Shown piece by piece: positions 18,018 through 27,159 of a DNA stretch of 64,000 nt. This DNA is from Henningerozyma blattae CBS 6284. Lineage: Eukaryota > Ascomycota > Saccharomycetes > Saccharomycetales > Saccharomycetaceae. The first letter of the stretch is position 1. The number at the start of each line of letters is the position of its first letter. The DNA lies in contig NC_020191.1 of NCBI RefSeq assembly GCF_000315915.1, forward strand, positions 558,001 through 622,000, read 5' to 3'. A program made the position numbers and the translations under genes. The notes beneath the pieces were generated by a model, which searched no databases, had not been told where the DNA came from, and was given only the letters and a program-made list of their open reading frames with translations.

Positions 18018-19271
18018 ATGTTTTTCATTAAAAGGTTTGTAGTGTGGGGAATTTTACTCATCTTTTGTTTTGCACAATTTTTATTGAATCTAACTGATTT
18101 TTCTTGTATAGTTTCATCAAATTTACCAATATGTGTGCCACAATTTAAATTTCGGATAATTGATAATAGTCAATCAATAATATCTTTTGAAATCTTCAGA
18201 AGTCTTCGAGAATTTTTAAAATTACTTTCATTTCTAAGAATAGATATGGAGCCAATATCAACTGTACCTTATAAGGATAATAACAGTCAAAATAATACTA
18301 GTTTAATCGATATGGGTAATGAACTTATAAATGAGAACAAAAAGGAGATTCTTTATAATGAAGAAAAGTTGGTAAATACATTTAATAAAAATATAGAATA
18401 TAGAGTTAATACTTTTGGTTATTGTAAACTTCGAGAACAAGAAAAAAATAAAAATATTACTGTTAAAAATAATAAAATTATTGAGAAAGAATATTGCCAA
18501 CAAAATAATAAATATGGAATGGAAATATTTGGAATTTTAATTAGAGACATTGGTATACAATTGGGTAAAAATTCAGTGAAATATAAGGAGAATAATAAGA
18601 TAATTGGAGATTCCCTTGTATTAATGAGCCATTTAGGTATTGGATCTTTAAATAAATTTTTCAAAAAAGATCAGAATAATAAAAAAATATATTCTAAATT
18701 ATTATTCAGTGATAAAAATAATACACAATTACTTGATACTATCAATAATCCAAAGGATACTAACATCTCTGAACCCCCAAAAAATGATATGTATCGTAAA
18801 GGGATCAAATTATTAATCTTTTTAATTAACCTTAATAAGGGAATCTATTGGATTTATTTAATTCAATTTGCCATAAGTTCATTCAATCTAATAATTATAC
18901 TACTATTTGGAGTGGAATTGTTTTTCATGGGTAAACATCATAAAATCTTTCCTATAATTATTAAATTATCAGCATTAGTGTTGATTGTAATCAGTTGTGT
19001 AGAGTTGATTGAAAAAGTCATCTATTTTACTATATTAGAGTTATTTAATTATAAGAATCTTGAGAAGCATATAAACAAACGAGGCAATCCAATGGAAATT
19101 ATTGAGTTTTCAATATTAGATGGATTTAAAATTGGATTTGCAAGAGTAATTGTTCAAATAGTTTACTTAATAATGACCATTCTGTCAGCAAATTATTATG
19201 GTGATTGGAAAACTCGAAAAATTGTTAAAATGGGGAGTAATAGGGAATATAATATCAAGGATTATCAATAA
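18018..19271 (+). CDS. Putative four-span membrane protein, diverged tandem ECM7-like paralogue
   Basis: 417 residues. I recognise no specific orthologue. The layout copies ECM7: an N-terminal TM (about 7-30), a large presumed extracellular loop with FGYC, an N-x-T site and a second Cys before a stretch (YGMEIFGILIRDIGIQLGKN) that can be laid over the equivalent ECM7 segment, then three closely spaced TMs at about 272-300, 312-340 and 368-395. The C-tail is short (about 20 residues) where ECM7 has about 145. Codon use is extremely AT-rich and Asn/Ile/Lys-heavy, suggesting fast divergence. The position directly behind ECM7 on the same strand supports tandem duplication; identity in sequence is low, so this is inference. 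It stops just before an assembly gap but has a proper stop at 19269-19271. Confidence 0.6.
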   Translation: MFFIKRFVVWGILLIFCFAQFLLNLTDFSCIVSSNLPICVPQFKFRIIDNSQSIISFEIFRSLREFLKLLSFLRIDMEPISTVPYKDNNSQNNTSLIDMGNELINENKKEILYNEEKLVNTFNKNIEYRVNTFGYCKLREQEKNKNITVKNNKIIEKEYCQQNNKYGMEIFGILIRDIGIQLGKNSVKYKENNKIIGDSLVLMSHLGIGSLNKFFKKDQNNKKIYSKLLFSDKNNTQLLDTINNPKDTNISEPPKNDMYRKGIKLLIFLINLNKGIYWIYLIQFAISSFNLIIILLFGVELFFMGKHHKIFPIIIKLSALVLIVISCVELIEKVIYFTILELFNYKNLEKHINKRGNPMEIIEFSILDGFKIGFARVIVQIVYLIMTILSANYYGDWKTRKIVKMGSNREYNIKDYQ

Positions 19272-19295
19272 ATTATTTTTTTTTTTTTTTAAGTT

Positions 19296-19395
19296 NNNNN
19301 NNNNNNNNNNNNNNNNNNNNNNNNNNNNNNNNNNNNNNNNNNNNNNNNNNNNNNNNNNNNNNNNNNNNNNNNNNNNNNNNNNNNNNNNNNNNNNN
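19296..19395. other. Assembly gap of 100 N
   Basis: Exactly 100 undetermined bases, the conventional placeholder for a scaffold gap of unknown size. The two flanks carry two versions of the same sequence, so the true gap may be zero. Confidence 0.98.
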
Positions 19396-19560
19396 CAAAT
19401 TAGTTTACTTAATAATCGACCTATTCTGTCAGACTAAATTTATTATGGTGTAGTTAGGAAAACTAACGTAAAAATTTAGTTTAAAAGTGGGGAAGTTAAG
19501 TAAGGGAATTAATTAATATACGAAGGTATTATACAATAAATTTTATTTTTTTTTTAAGTT
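19396..19560 (+). repeat. Error-like copy of the end of the preceding gene
   Basis: This stretch repeats 19154-19295, the last codons of the membrane gene plus its poly-T tail, with many single-base insertions scattered through it. Shared words include AGTTTACTTAATAAT, ATTCTGTCAG and TTATTATGGTG. It most resembles an unmerged low-quality contig end; a decayed duplication is the alternative. Confidence 0.75.
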
Positions 19561-20219
19561 GTTTATTAATTAGTAACATTTCTTGATAGTTTTTTTAATT
19601 TTCAAATCAACTTAATTATCTAAAATCTTTAACAAAATATAAATAAATTTTTCGCAAGCAAAAAAGAAAAAAATTTACAAACTGTACTAAAAAAATGATA
19701 ATAAATATTGCTATGGCGTTATCTAGGAATATGTATTAAGGAATAATAGCACAATTCGATCGAAGACATTACTCAACACGTGCTTTTTAACATACTTCTT
19801 TGGTTAATCTATTTATAAATATGGAGCATTTTTCTAGAGTCACCTAAATCTGTTTATAGAAACATTAGGACAATTCATTGTAATTAGACACATAATATTT
19901 GGCAGTCACATTACTTTATTATATTCAGTTAGAAACGTTATTTAATTAGTCTTTTATTGAGAGCTTCAAATACATGAAATTTTCTGATCGGGCGTATTGT
20001 CGTTTTTAATGACGAATAATTAGGTTATAATCAGGAAATGCTTTTAACAGATTTATAAAGAAAAAAGAAACGAAGTTTCCAAGAAATAAAAATTATTCCA
20101 ATTCTTTGGCGACAGCAAGAAAGTTATTCAATATCAAGTAAAGGAATTAGCACCAAAATAGGAAGTACCTCTAGATAGGGAACTACCACTAGGAAAAAAG
20201 AAGTCTCACTAGTACCATT
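19561..20219. other. Intergenic region upstream of NAT4
   Basis: AT-rich sequence with no visible gene. It spans the join between the YLR433-443-like and YMR069-076-like gene runs. Confidence 0.6.
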
Positions 20220-21056
20220 ATGGATGTTAGAAGATTGGTTCAATTAGTTGACAATGCATTCCCCAAGAGTATAAGTACAAAACAAGGTATTACACTTGAA
20301 CGTAAGATATACATTATAGGTGATTCAGAAAATAATAGTTTATTATCCGACCAAAACAATAATAGTAATGATGATGAAATATATTGGTATTTTAAAGACC
20401 GGAAAAATCCTACAGTTGAAAATATTATTAAGACTCAAATATTTCAATTAATAGATGAGAATCTTGGTAAATTGTATAAGAAAAAATCTAAAAAAATTTA
20501 TGAAAATGATCTCGATTGGAGTATTAATAAGAGAGAGGAGATGTTTACAAGTAATATGATATATATAACGTATTGGGATTGCAAACAAAATTCTGTAGCT
20601 TTATTTTTATCAATCTTATCGTGTGAAGAAACGTATATACTTGAGAATAATGACCAAGGTGAGGTTTTATATTTATACGAAATTCATATTACTAAAGAAT
20701 ATCAAAGACAAGGGATAGGAGAAAGATTAATTAAAGATTATTTAATTGAAAAGTTGATTAAACCTTTGAAAATTGAAAGACAAGATAATAATTTTATTGG
20801 ATTAGAATTGACTGTATTCAGTGAAAATAATGATGCTCAAAATTTCTATTTTAACAAGATTCAAATGCAATATACTTTTGGATCACCAAGGGATGAAATT
20901 ATAAATGTAATGAAACGAATTACTCGGAGTTTTGATGAGAAATTGGGAGAGCATTGTGAAGATAATAAGTTGCCAAGCTTAAATGACAAGAAAAAGCAAT
21001 TGTATCGAAAATCCATTAGAAAACCAGAATATTACATTCTCGTATTTCCAGTGTGA
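20220..21056 (+). CDS. NAT4: Nat4 (NatD), N-alpha-acetyltransferase for histones H4 and H2A
   Basis: 278 residues, near the S. cerevisiae length of 285. NatD acetylates the N-terminal serine of histones H4 and H2A. The GNAT core is visible: the beta4 strand LYLYEIHITKEY followed by the acetyl-CoA pyrophosphate loop QRQGIG (162-167) and helix GERLIKDYL, then ELTVFSENNDAQNFYF (about 195-212), typical of motif B. The C-terminal KPEYYIL is conserved in the family. MOT3 and TVP18 downstream repeat the S. cerevisiae YMR069-YMR071 order. The ATG at 20220 is the first in the frame. Confidence 0.92.
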   Translation: MDVRRLVQLVDNAFPKSISTKQGITLERKIYIIGDSENNSLLSDQNNNSNDDEIYWYFKDRKNPTVENIIKTQIFQLIDENLGKLYKKKSKKIYENDLDWSINKREEMFTSNMIYITYWDCKQNSVALFLSILSCEETYILENNDQGEVLYLYEIHITKEYQRQGIGERLIKDYLIEKLIKPLKIERQDNNFIGLELTVFSENNDAQNFYFNKIQMQYTFGSPRDEIINVMKRITRSFDEKLGEHCEDNKLPSLNDKKKQLYRKSIRKPEYYILVFPV

Positions 21057-22714
21057 AAAAAAAGCCAAAAAAAAAGCCAAAAATAAAGGCCAATTGCAAA
21101 AGCTCGGCTGTTTATGATATTTATGAATATTAAACGATGTATTTTTTTCTTCTTCTTTTTCTTCTTTTTTTCTTTTTTTTTTTTTTTCAAATATTTTTTT
21201 TTCAAATATTTTTTTTTCAATAGTTGAGACTTATTAAACTTTCCCTAAGATAAAGTTTTTTTTTTGAGTTAAGTATTTTGTACCGTAAAACCGGATCATT
21301 CTCTTGATGTATGAACCTAAACCTATATACCAACAGTTATAATCCGTACAGATACTTTTGATACGTTTAGTTTTCAGATTTGTTTATAGACTATAAATAC
21401 TTTTTGAATTTAAATTCTGGATGTCATAAGAAATAACCGATTATAGAAAGAGAACCAGCCAGTGTATAACCTGACCAGTTTTCTCATTAAGATGTTAAGT
21501 AAATTTTTCTTTAGTAACAGCTGTTTCAAAAACAAAAACAAAGACAAAATCTCAAAATATGTAATCTTGCTTACTCTGTATTATGCGCTAAACTCAGCAG
21601 AGAATGGTTAAGGTTTACGTAACATGAAAGAGGATTACCTATTCACACTCCATTATGGGTTGTATGTTATAAGGAGGAGAAATAGGAAAATGTTTCCCTA
21701 TATGGGTATGATGTTTTCCACAAGTAGAAATTTGGACAGATTGGAAAAGATCTCTTTTTTTTCTTAATTTTTTTCTTTGCATTCGGCATCGGAACTTGAC
21801 AATTTTAATTTCTGGAAAAAAAATGTTTTTAACCATTTTAGGTGAAAATTTCCTAGGCAGATATGTAGTGTCAGTAGAATAGTCCCTAAGAGAAAATGGG
21901 GACATTGCTGAATTGAATTGAAATGATTTAAATGGTGGAAATAGTGAGTATCTAAACTTTAATAAATTATTTGATGTGTTTGTACAGTTTGAGAGGAGAG
22001 CATGAGGAGAGTGAATGAGATTTGAAAAATAGCTGGAACAAACGTTTGTATAATAATCGCATGGTTTTCTATTTTTGGTTAATGTAGTTGTAACCAATTA
22101 GCCTGTTCCAGTTGAGAATTGTGTATTACATATCGTATCTAGGGTTACTGATGAATATGTAAATATGTATAAGTAAATATGTATATGTAATGATTTAGAT
22201 AATACCCGAATGGAGATTGAATTTCCGAATTCAATTAGTTCAAGATACTTTGTTTGTCAAAATGTGTTTCAATCTTACCAAGCAATTTGAATGAAAAAAC
22301 AAGTGAAGTGAGGTGAAATGGAATGAGACGAAATGGAGTGTAGCGAAGATAAGTTTTGCAGGCATTTCTAATGGTATGATTAAAGTTACAATTAAAGTTT
22401 GTTTCATTGTATCATGACGAATGAGAGTATGGATTTTTTGGTCTTGTTTCGACCCTAATTGAGTAATCTTGGGAATAATTTCGATTACCATTGAACCTGA
22501 GAGCTTGAATAAGCAAGAATGAACAAGAGAGAATGTTAAAAAAAAAAAGAAGAAGAAGGAGAAGAAGAAGAAGAATACAATTGGGTTTTAATTAATGTCT
22601 GGGCAAAGTGTACTAGACGTTCTAAACCAAGTTTTAAAAGATTTTGATACATTCAGTAAAGAGAGTGGAAACGAAAAAAAATTTTATCACGCTTTCGTAC
22701 GATTGACAGGTGAT

Positions 22715-22730
22715 GGGGGGGGGGAGGGGG
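22715..22730 (+). repeat. G-run
   Basis: Ten G, one A, then five G, about 190 bases upstream of the MOT3 start. Confidence 0.9.
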
Positions 22731-22791
22731 ATGCTTGTGACGGTTAATATTTATATAGACACATGGGAGTGAGACAAAGATGAGGGAATGG

Positions 22792-22882
22792 AATATATAT
22801 ATATATGTGTGTGTGTGCTTGTATGTGTGTGTGCTTGTATGTGTGTGTGCTTGTATGTGTGTGTGCTTGTATGTGTGTGTAT
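22792..22882 (+). repeat. TA/TG tract with 16-base TG minisatellite before MOT3
   Basis: A TA run passes into about four copies of a unit like TGTGTGTGTGCTTGTA, ending about 33 bases before the MOT3 ATG. It probably lies in the 5' leader or core promoter. Confidence 0.9.
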
Positions 22883-22914
22883 GAGTCTTTTAAACAATAC
22901 TGAGCAAGGCCAAG

Positions 22915-23565
22915 ATGAATAACAAGTCGAATAACGAGGGTAATGCGAATTCGAATGAGTTTCGGAGTAATAGAAATCAGTTCCCTCGAGTTGGGGAGAC
23001 GTCAAGAACATCACCATGGCAATATCATATGCAGAACGAAGGTCCGTTGCCGTACTCCAGTAACTATTTAATTCCAAATAATAAGGATTGCCAAGGTGTG
23101 GGGAATGGGAATGTGCAGAGGGTGGAGGGTAACAATGGCAATAGGGAACCTCCGAAGAATCAAATATATAATATATATTACAACGTGCGACCTACAGAAC
23201 AAGAATTACAAGTATTATTGTATAATTCTAGTATGAATGAGATGGCATATCACAAATGCCCGCAATGTGAGAAACGATTCAAGAGAAAATCGTGGTTAAA
23301 GAGACATATGTTATCACATTCGGAGGAGAGACAGTATAGTTGTCCGTGGTGTATCAGTCGACATAAGAGGAAAGACAATTTGTTGCAACATATGAAATTG
23401 AAACATACGGATGAAGTGTTGAAGAAATTGAAAATGACCTGTTATTTGGAAGGGGACGATGGGGAAGAGATGATGAATCGGGATAATATTCGGACGATGC
23501 TATATGAAGGGTTATTGGATAAAGATGAGGTGAAGAAAGTGTTGAATGAGTTGCTTGAAGAATGA
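22915..23565 (+). CDS. MOT3: Mot3-like C2H2 zinc-finger transcription factor, short form
   Basis: 216 residues; S. cerevisiae Mot3 has about 490. Mot3 represses or activates DAN/TIR, ergosterol and other genes. Two C2H2 fingers are seen at about 118-170: CPQC-X12-H-X3-H and CPWC-X12-H-X4-H, with the Mot3-like KRKSWLKRHMLSHSEERQY linker. Upstream there is only about 115 residues of Asn/Gly-rich sequence without the long Gln/Asn runs that make S. cerevisiae Mot3 a prion former. A short acidic region follows the fingers. NAT4 upstream and TVP18 convergent 80 bases downstream match YMR069-YMR071. Identity rests on the fingers and synteny. Confidence 0.85.
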   Translation: MNNKSNNEGNANSNEFRSNRNQFPRVGETSRTSPWQYHMQNEGPLPYSSNYLIPNNKDCQGVGNGNVQRVEGNNGNREPPKNQIYNIYYNVRPTEQELQVLLYNSSMNEMAYHKCPQCEKRFKRKSWLKRHMLSHSEERQYSCPWCISRHKRKDNLLQHMKLKHTDEVLKKLKMTCYLEGDDGEEMMNRDNIRTMLYEGLLDKDEVKKVLNELLEE

Positions 23566-23645
23566 TATATGTAAGCATATATATATTATGTAAGTACGTA
23601 GGTGCATTGCGTGCGCCGGTGCGTTCGCGTGTAAGCATGCCAGTG

Positions 23646-24149
23646 CTATAACATTTCTCTTACCACTGCTTCTCGGGGGAAATCGTCATCTGTGGGGTTT
23701 TTAATGATGGAAACGTTTTGGAATTCTTGGTTTTTGAAATACGCCACTGCGTAACTGATAGCAGAGATTGTGAGGCCGATGGCGACGACAATCAAACTGG
23801 TGGCTTTCAAAATGATGGAACACCATTGGACGGTGGCCATTGCTATGTAGAAGATGCATCTGAAGCCATTTGTTTGGAAATGTTTGATGAAGGCGATGAA
23901 ATTATCACTCAGAGGACATATTTTCAACAGAAAGGGGACTTCTACAAAGAGAATGATGAAACTTTGTATTATGGAGACGATCCCGAATGCGATGACCGGG
24001 TTGACATGGAACAGGTTTGCGATCCCCAGGGCCACACACAGAAGGATGTTGATGTAGCCGAACCATTGGCCGTAGAGACTGAAGTTGAAACTTTTCAAAC
24101 CACGGACAATGCCGTTGATATTAAGGAATTCTTGTAGTGCCACACCCAT
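23646..24149 (-). CDS. TVP18: Tvp18, Golgi membrane protein of Tlg2 vesicles
   Basis: 167 residues from the ATG at 24149, exactly the S. cerevisiae length; a 16-codon in-frame extension upstream is rejected on that basis. Tvp18 is a conserved integral membrane protein of late Golgi vesicles of uncertain biochemical role. It has four hydrophobic spans (about 28-50, 55-75, 92-112, 118-140). Highly conserved segments include SFNFSLYGQW, ALGIANLFHV, PFLLKICPLSDNFI and the C-terminal NIIKNPTDDDFP, ending in VVREML. It converges on MOT3. Confidence 0.96.
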   Translation of the reverse strand: MGVALQEFLNINGIVRGLKSFNFSLYGQWFGYINILLCVALGIANLFHVNPVIAFGIVSIIQSFIILFVEVPFLLKICPLSDNFIAFIKHFQTNGFRCIFYIAMATVQWCSIILKATSLIVVAIGLTISAISYAVAYFKNQEFQNVSIIKNPTDDDFPREAVVREML

Positions 24150-24400
24150 TTGTACGCGGAGAGTGTGTGGGATGAAAATGGAAATAAGATTTTGCAAAGA
24201 AAAAAATAGTAGGAGTAAACAATAAGATGTATCGAGTATTTAATATCGAAGGTAGCGATGGCAATAAGATAGGCTAACGATTCTTTTTTTTATTTTTATG
24301 TTTATTTTAATAACGTTTCCCTATGAAAAACAAGATTACATTTTTGAGTATTTTAGATTGACCGAAACGGGGGCCTACGCGAAACGAAAAGGAGATTTCT

Positions 24401-24427
24401 TTGGCCTTTGGCCTTTGGCCTTTGGCC
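24401..24427 (+). repeat. TTTGGCC heptamer repeat
   Basis: Four near-tandem TTTGGCC units beside the TVP18 promoter. Confidence 0.9.
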
Positions 24428-24694
24428 CTGTCCTTTGTCCTCTCTATCACAAAAAAGAGCGAGAGCCGTGCACGTGAAGGCTCGCGCGAGAAAAAATAAT
24501 ATTTAAGCGTTAGCGTATCATCGAGGAGATAGAAAAAAACATGGCGGGTTTATTTGAAAAGGAAGATCCCTTGTTTGCTACTCGAGTACCCAAGAACAAG
24601 AAAGCTGTGCTATTGTTACTGTGATATTGAAAGTATGTATGATTGTATTTGATTTCAGACTATTATTATTGTTATTGCGATTGTTTTATTGATT

Positions 24695-24744
24695 GCACGC
24701 CACTGCACGCCACTGCACGCCACTGCACGCCACTGCACGCCACT
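24695..24744 (+). repeat. Five perfect copies of GCACGCCACT
   Basis: A perfect 10-base unit repeated five times. Perfection implies recent expansion. Confidence 0.97.
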
Positions 24745-25744
24745 GGCATTGTCTGGCTGCCGATCTGTTGATGCACATAATGTGATGGTATGTGATAGCA
24801 TACATCACATTGCTGTCCCACTGCAATGACTCTCCATGACTCTCCCCTATCCCTATGCAAATCTACAATGGCTGCTGGCAGCGATTCCAGACTCGCCTGC
24901 CATTGCATTGTTATAGCCATCCAGACCATTGCAGAGGCCGATACGCCCGACGCAGCCGTTTCTTTTTCCGCCTCTCCCTGCTTCTCCTTGTTCCGGAGAA
25001 AACCGGAGTTCCGTTTTCCCACTGCCAGTTCCGCCCTCGGATATCACCAGACCGTCGCGGACCACAACGGGCCGATGGGCTGCTCAGAAACCGCGCAGGG
25101 CCCCTGGCCAGCCGCTCAACACTCCGGGTTCCTGAAAAAAACCGGCAGACAGGCACGCCGGCAATGCAGGCACGCAAACTCGCGGAAAACACGGAAAACA
25201 CGGAAATGCACGGCCCGTGCGGCCCGTGTGTACCAGCCGAGTCCCGGGCGTGCGGCGATGTTCTGGGAAATTGTTCTGGCACTGCCTGTTTGGGCGCGGT
25301 CGTTCCCGACGAGACAGCAAGTGAAATGAGCAGTGGGATTGAAAATGGAAACCGAAGTGAAAAATTTCACCGGGGCTGTGCCGAGCAGGCAGAAGAGCAA
25401 CAGGGAGAAACAGAGACACGGGACGGGCAGAAACACGGAGAAACACAGAGAAACACAGACAGAGCAAGAGGCTGTTTGTTTGTCGTGGCGTGTGGTGTCT
25501 CTTTGATGCAGCCCTGTTTCTTTTGTGTGGTTGTGTGGTTGTGTGGTTGCGTTGTTGCGTTGCAGCGTTGCAGCGTTGCATTGGCACTGGCTTTGTGTCT
25601 GCTTCAGCGTAGCGTTGTTTCCTTACTTCCATTCTCACTTGCATTTGTTTATGCTGCTGCTGCTCTGCCTTGTGCTTTCTGCCTTGTGCTTTCTACCTCT
25701 TACCACTTCGTTGCACTGCTACCACCTCTACCTGTTGCAAAACC

Positions 25745-25806
25745 TCCTTCGCTACTACTCCTTCGCTACGACTCCTTCGCTACGACTCCTTCGCTACTAC
25801 TCCTTC
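25745..25806 (+). repeat. 15-base CTCCTTCGCTACKAC-type repeat
   Basis: About four near-identical 15-base units in the pyrimidine-rich part of the region upstream of the IXR1-like gene. Confidence 0.9.
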
Positions 25807-25868
25807 TACCTACAACTGTTGATATACATGGCATTTTATTGACACTATCAATATTTGTTTCCGCTATT

Positions 25869-25910
25869 GTCTCCTCTCGTCTCCTCTCGTCTCCTCTCGT
25901 CTCCTCTCTC
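25869..25910 (+). repeat. GTCTCCTCTC decamer repeat
   Basis: Four tandem 10-base units, the last slightly extended, all pyrimidine except one G per unit. Confidence 0.92.
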
Positions 25911-27079
25911 GTCTTCTCTATCGTTTTCATCACTAGTTCTGTGTTTTTTCTACTGTTGCCTAGCCCATTTTCTCTACATCAACAAACAAAAACTGTGGAA
26001 TCATTTCTTCTAACAAACACTACTATCTTTTTTATTACAAGAATTTCTTCACCTTTGTTACCATTTGACGATTCCTGCTGCTTTATTTGTTGTCATTACT
26101 ACTGCTACTACTAACATTACTATTACTGTTACTAGAACTATTACCAGAACTATTTCTATTACCAATAGAGTATACACAACATTACAAGTATCGCTACACT
26201 AGCCTGCACCAGACCACACTATATCGATTGTATTACACCTCATACCAGAATAATACAACTATACATTCTGCTGTACCTATCCTGGCTGCCAAGACAACGT
26301 TTACCACTGCGACTCCCACTGCGACTCCGACTCCGACTCCCACAGTTATCAAGACTCACGCTCTCCATAGCTCACATTCTACAAGTTTTTATCGTCACAA
26401 AATACAAACTTGACCTGCTAAACTACAATTTAAGCATAATCTGAAGCACATAAGCCCTGTAGCTTCTCACTCTTTTTTTTTAGCTTGTAATTTTTCAAAC
26501 AAAAAAAATTCCACACGCATTAGAAAAAAGAAAAAAAAATTTTCCCGTATTTTTTCTTTTTTTTTTTTCGTTTCTTTTTCGCCGCGCATTTTATTTTTTT
26601 TCTTCTACAAATATCGCTCCGTGCTTCGCCCTTCCGTGCTTCACGCTTCGCTTCGTACTTCGTACTTCGTGTTTTTTTTCGACTATCAATTTTTCAAACT
26701 GATTTGCCAAAATATATTCAGTCTTACTAATTTGAGTATCATTACCGCTAATAGAAGCTACCATTCTCTATACCCCCCTCGAGTATCTATTGACACTACC
26801 ACTTTAGTATTCGATCTCATTAAGTCCTTTGATCTTTAAACCTTTTTTGCCTTTAACTTTACCTTTACCTTTGCCTCTGCTTTTGCTCTTGCCTTTGCTT
26901 TTCACTTTCCTATCCAGGCTGTCCCCCCCCTCCCCTCCCTTAATTAATAATTAACTTTTGCACTTTTTTGCTTTTGCACTTTTTTGCTTTCATTTTCATA
27001 CGCTTCCTGTCATTTTAATTTTATCATTTTCTTTGCCTTTAATCCTGCCTTTTTCTTAATCTTTTTGTATTTCATAAAA

Positions 27080-27121
27080 ATGTTACCCACTATCCAAGTA
27101 CCAAACGTTAACGGCAATACC

Positions 27122-27159
<38 letters not shown>

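Larger units (their letters stand above)
21057..22914. other. Long intergenic region upstream of MOT3
   Basis: 1.86 kb with no convincing gene. Poly-T/CTT tracts lie at 21138-21220, AAG/GAA repeats around 22540-22575, a G-run at 22715-22730 and a TG-rich minisatellite at 22792-22882. A 152-codon minus-strand frame at 21639-22097 begins without ATG and is not credible. The length fits a regulated transcription-factor promoter. Confidence 0.6.
24150..27079. other. 2.9-kb repeat-rich, partly GC-rich region between TVP18 and the IXR1-like gene
   Basis: Very long for a yeast intergenic region. About 24400-25650 is far richer in G+C than its surroundings, and several different short tandem arrays occur in series. 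From about 25700 to 27080 the + strand is strongly pyrimidine-rich. Long overlapping frames occur in several frames at once between 24672 and 26114; this reflects few stop codons in GC-rich DNA, not genes. It likely serves as the promoter and perhaps a long 5' leader of the IXR1-like gene. A tiny ATG frame lies at 24541-24624. Confidence 0.65.

Noticed and set aside
19198..19437. Frame running through the N gap
   Set aside because: It exists only because N codons are read as open; it overlaps the end of the membrane gene in another frame.
21639..22097. 152-codon minus-strand frame upstream of MOT3
   Set aside because: It starts at TTG, not ATG, and the first internal Met is after residue 60; composition matches random AT-rich DNA.
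24672..26114. Several overlapping open frames of 100-419 codons on both strands
   Set aside because: They overlap in many frames at once, follow the local rise in G+C, contain translated simple repeats and resemble no protein family; low stop density explains them.
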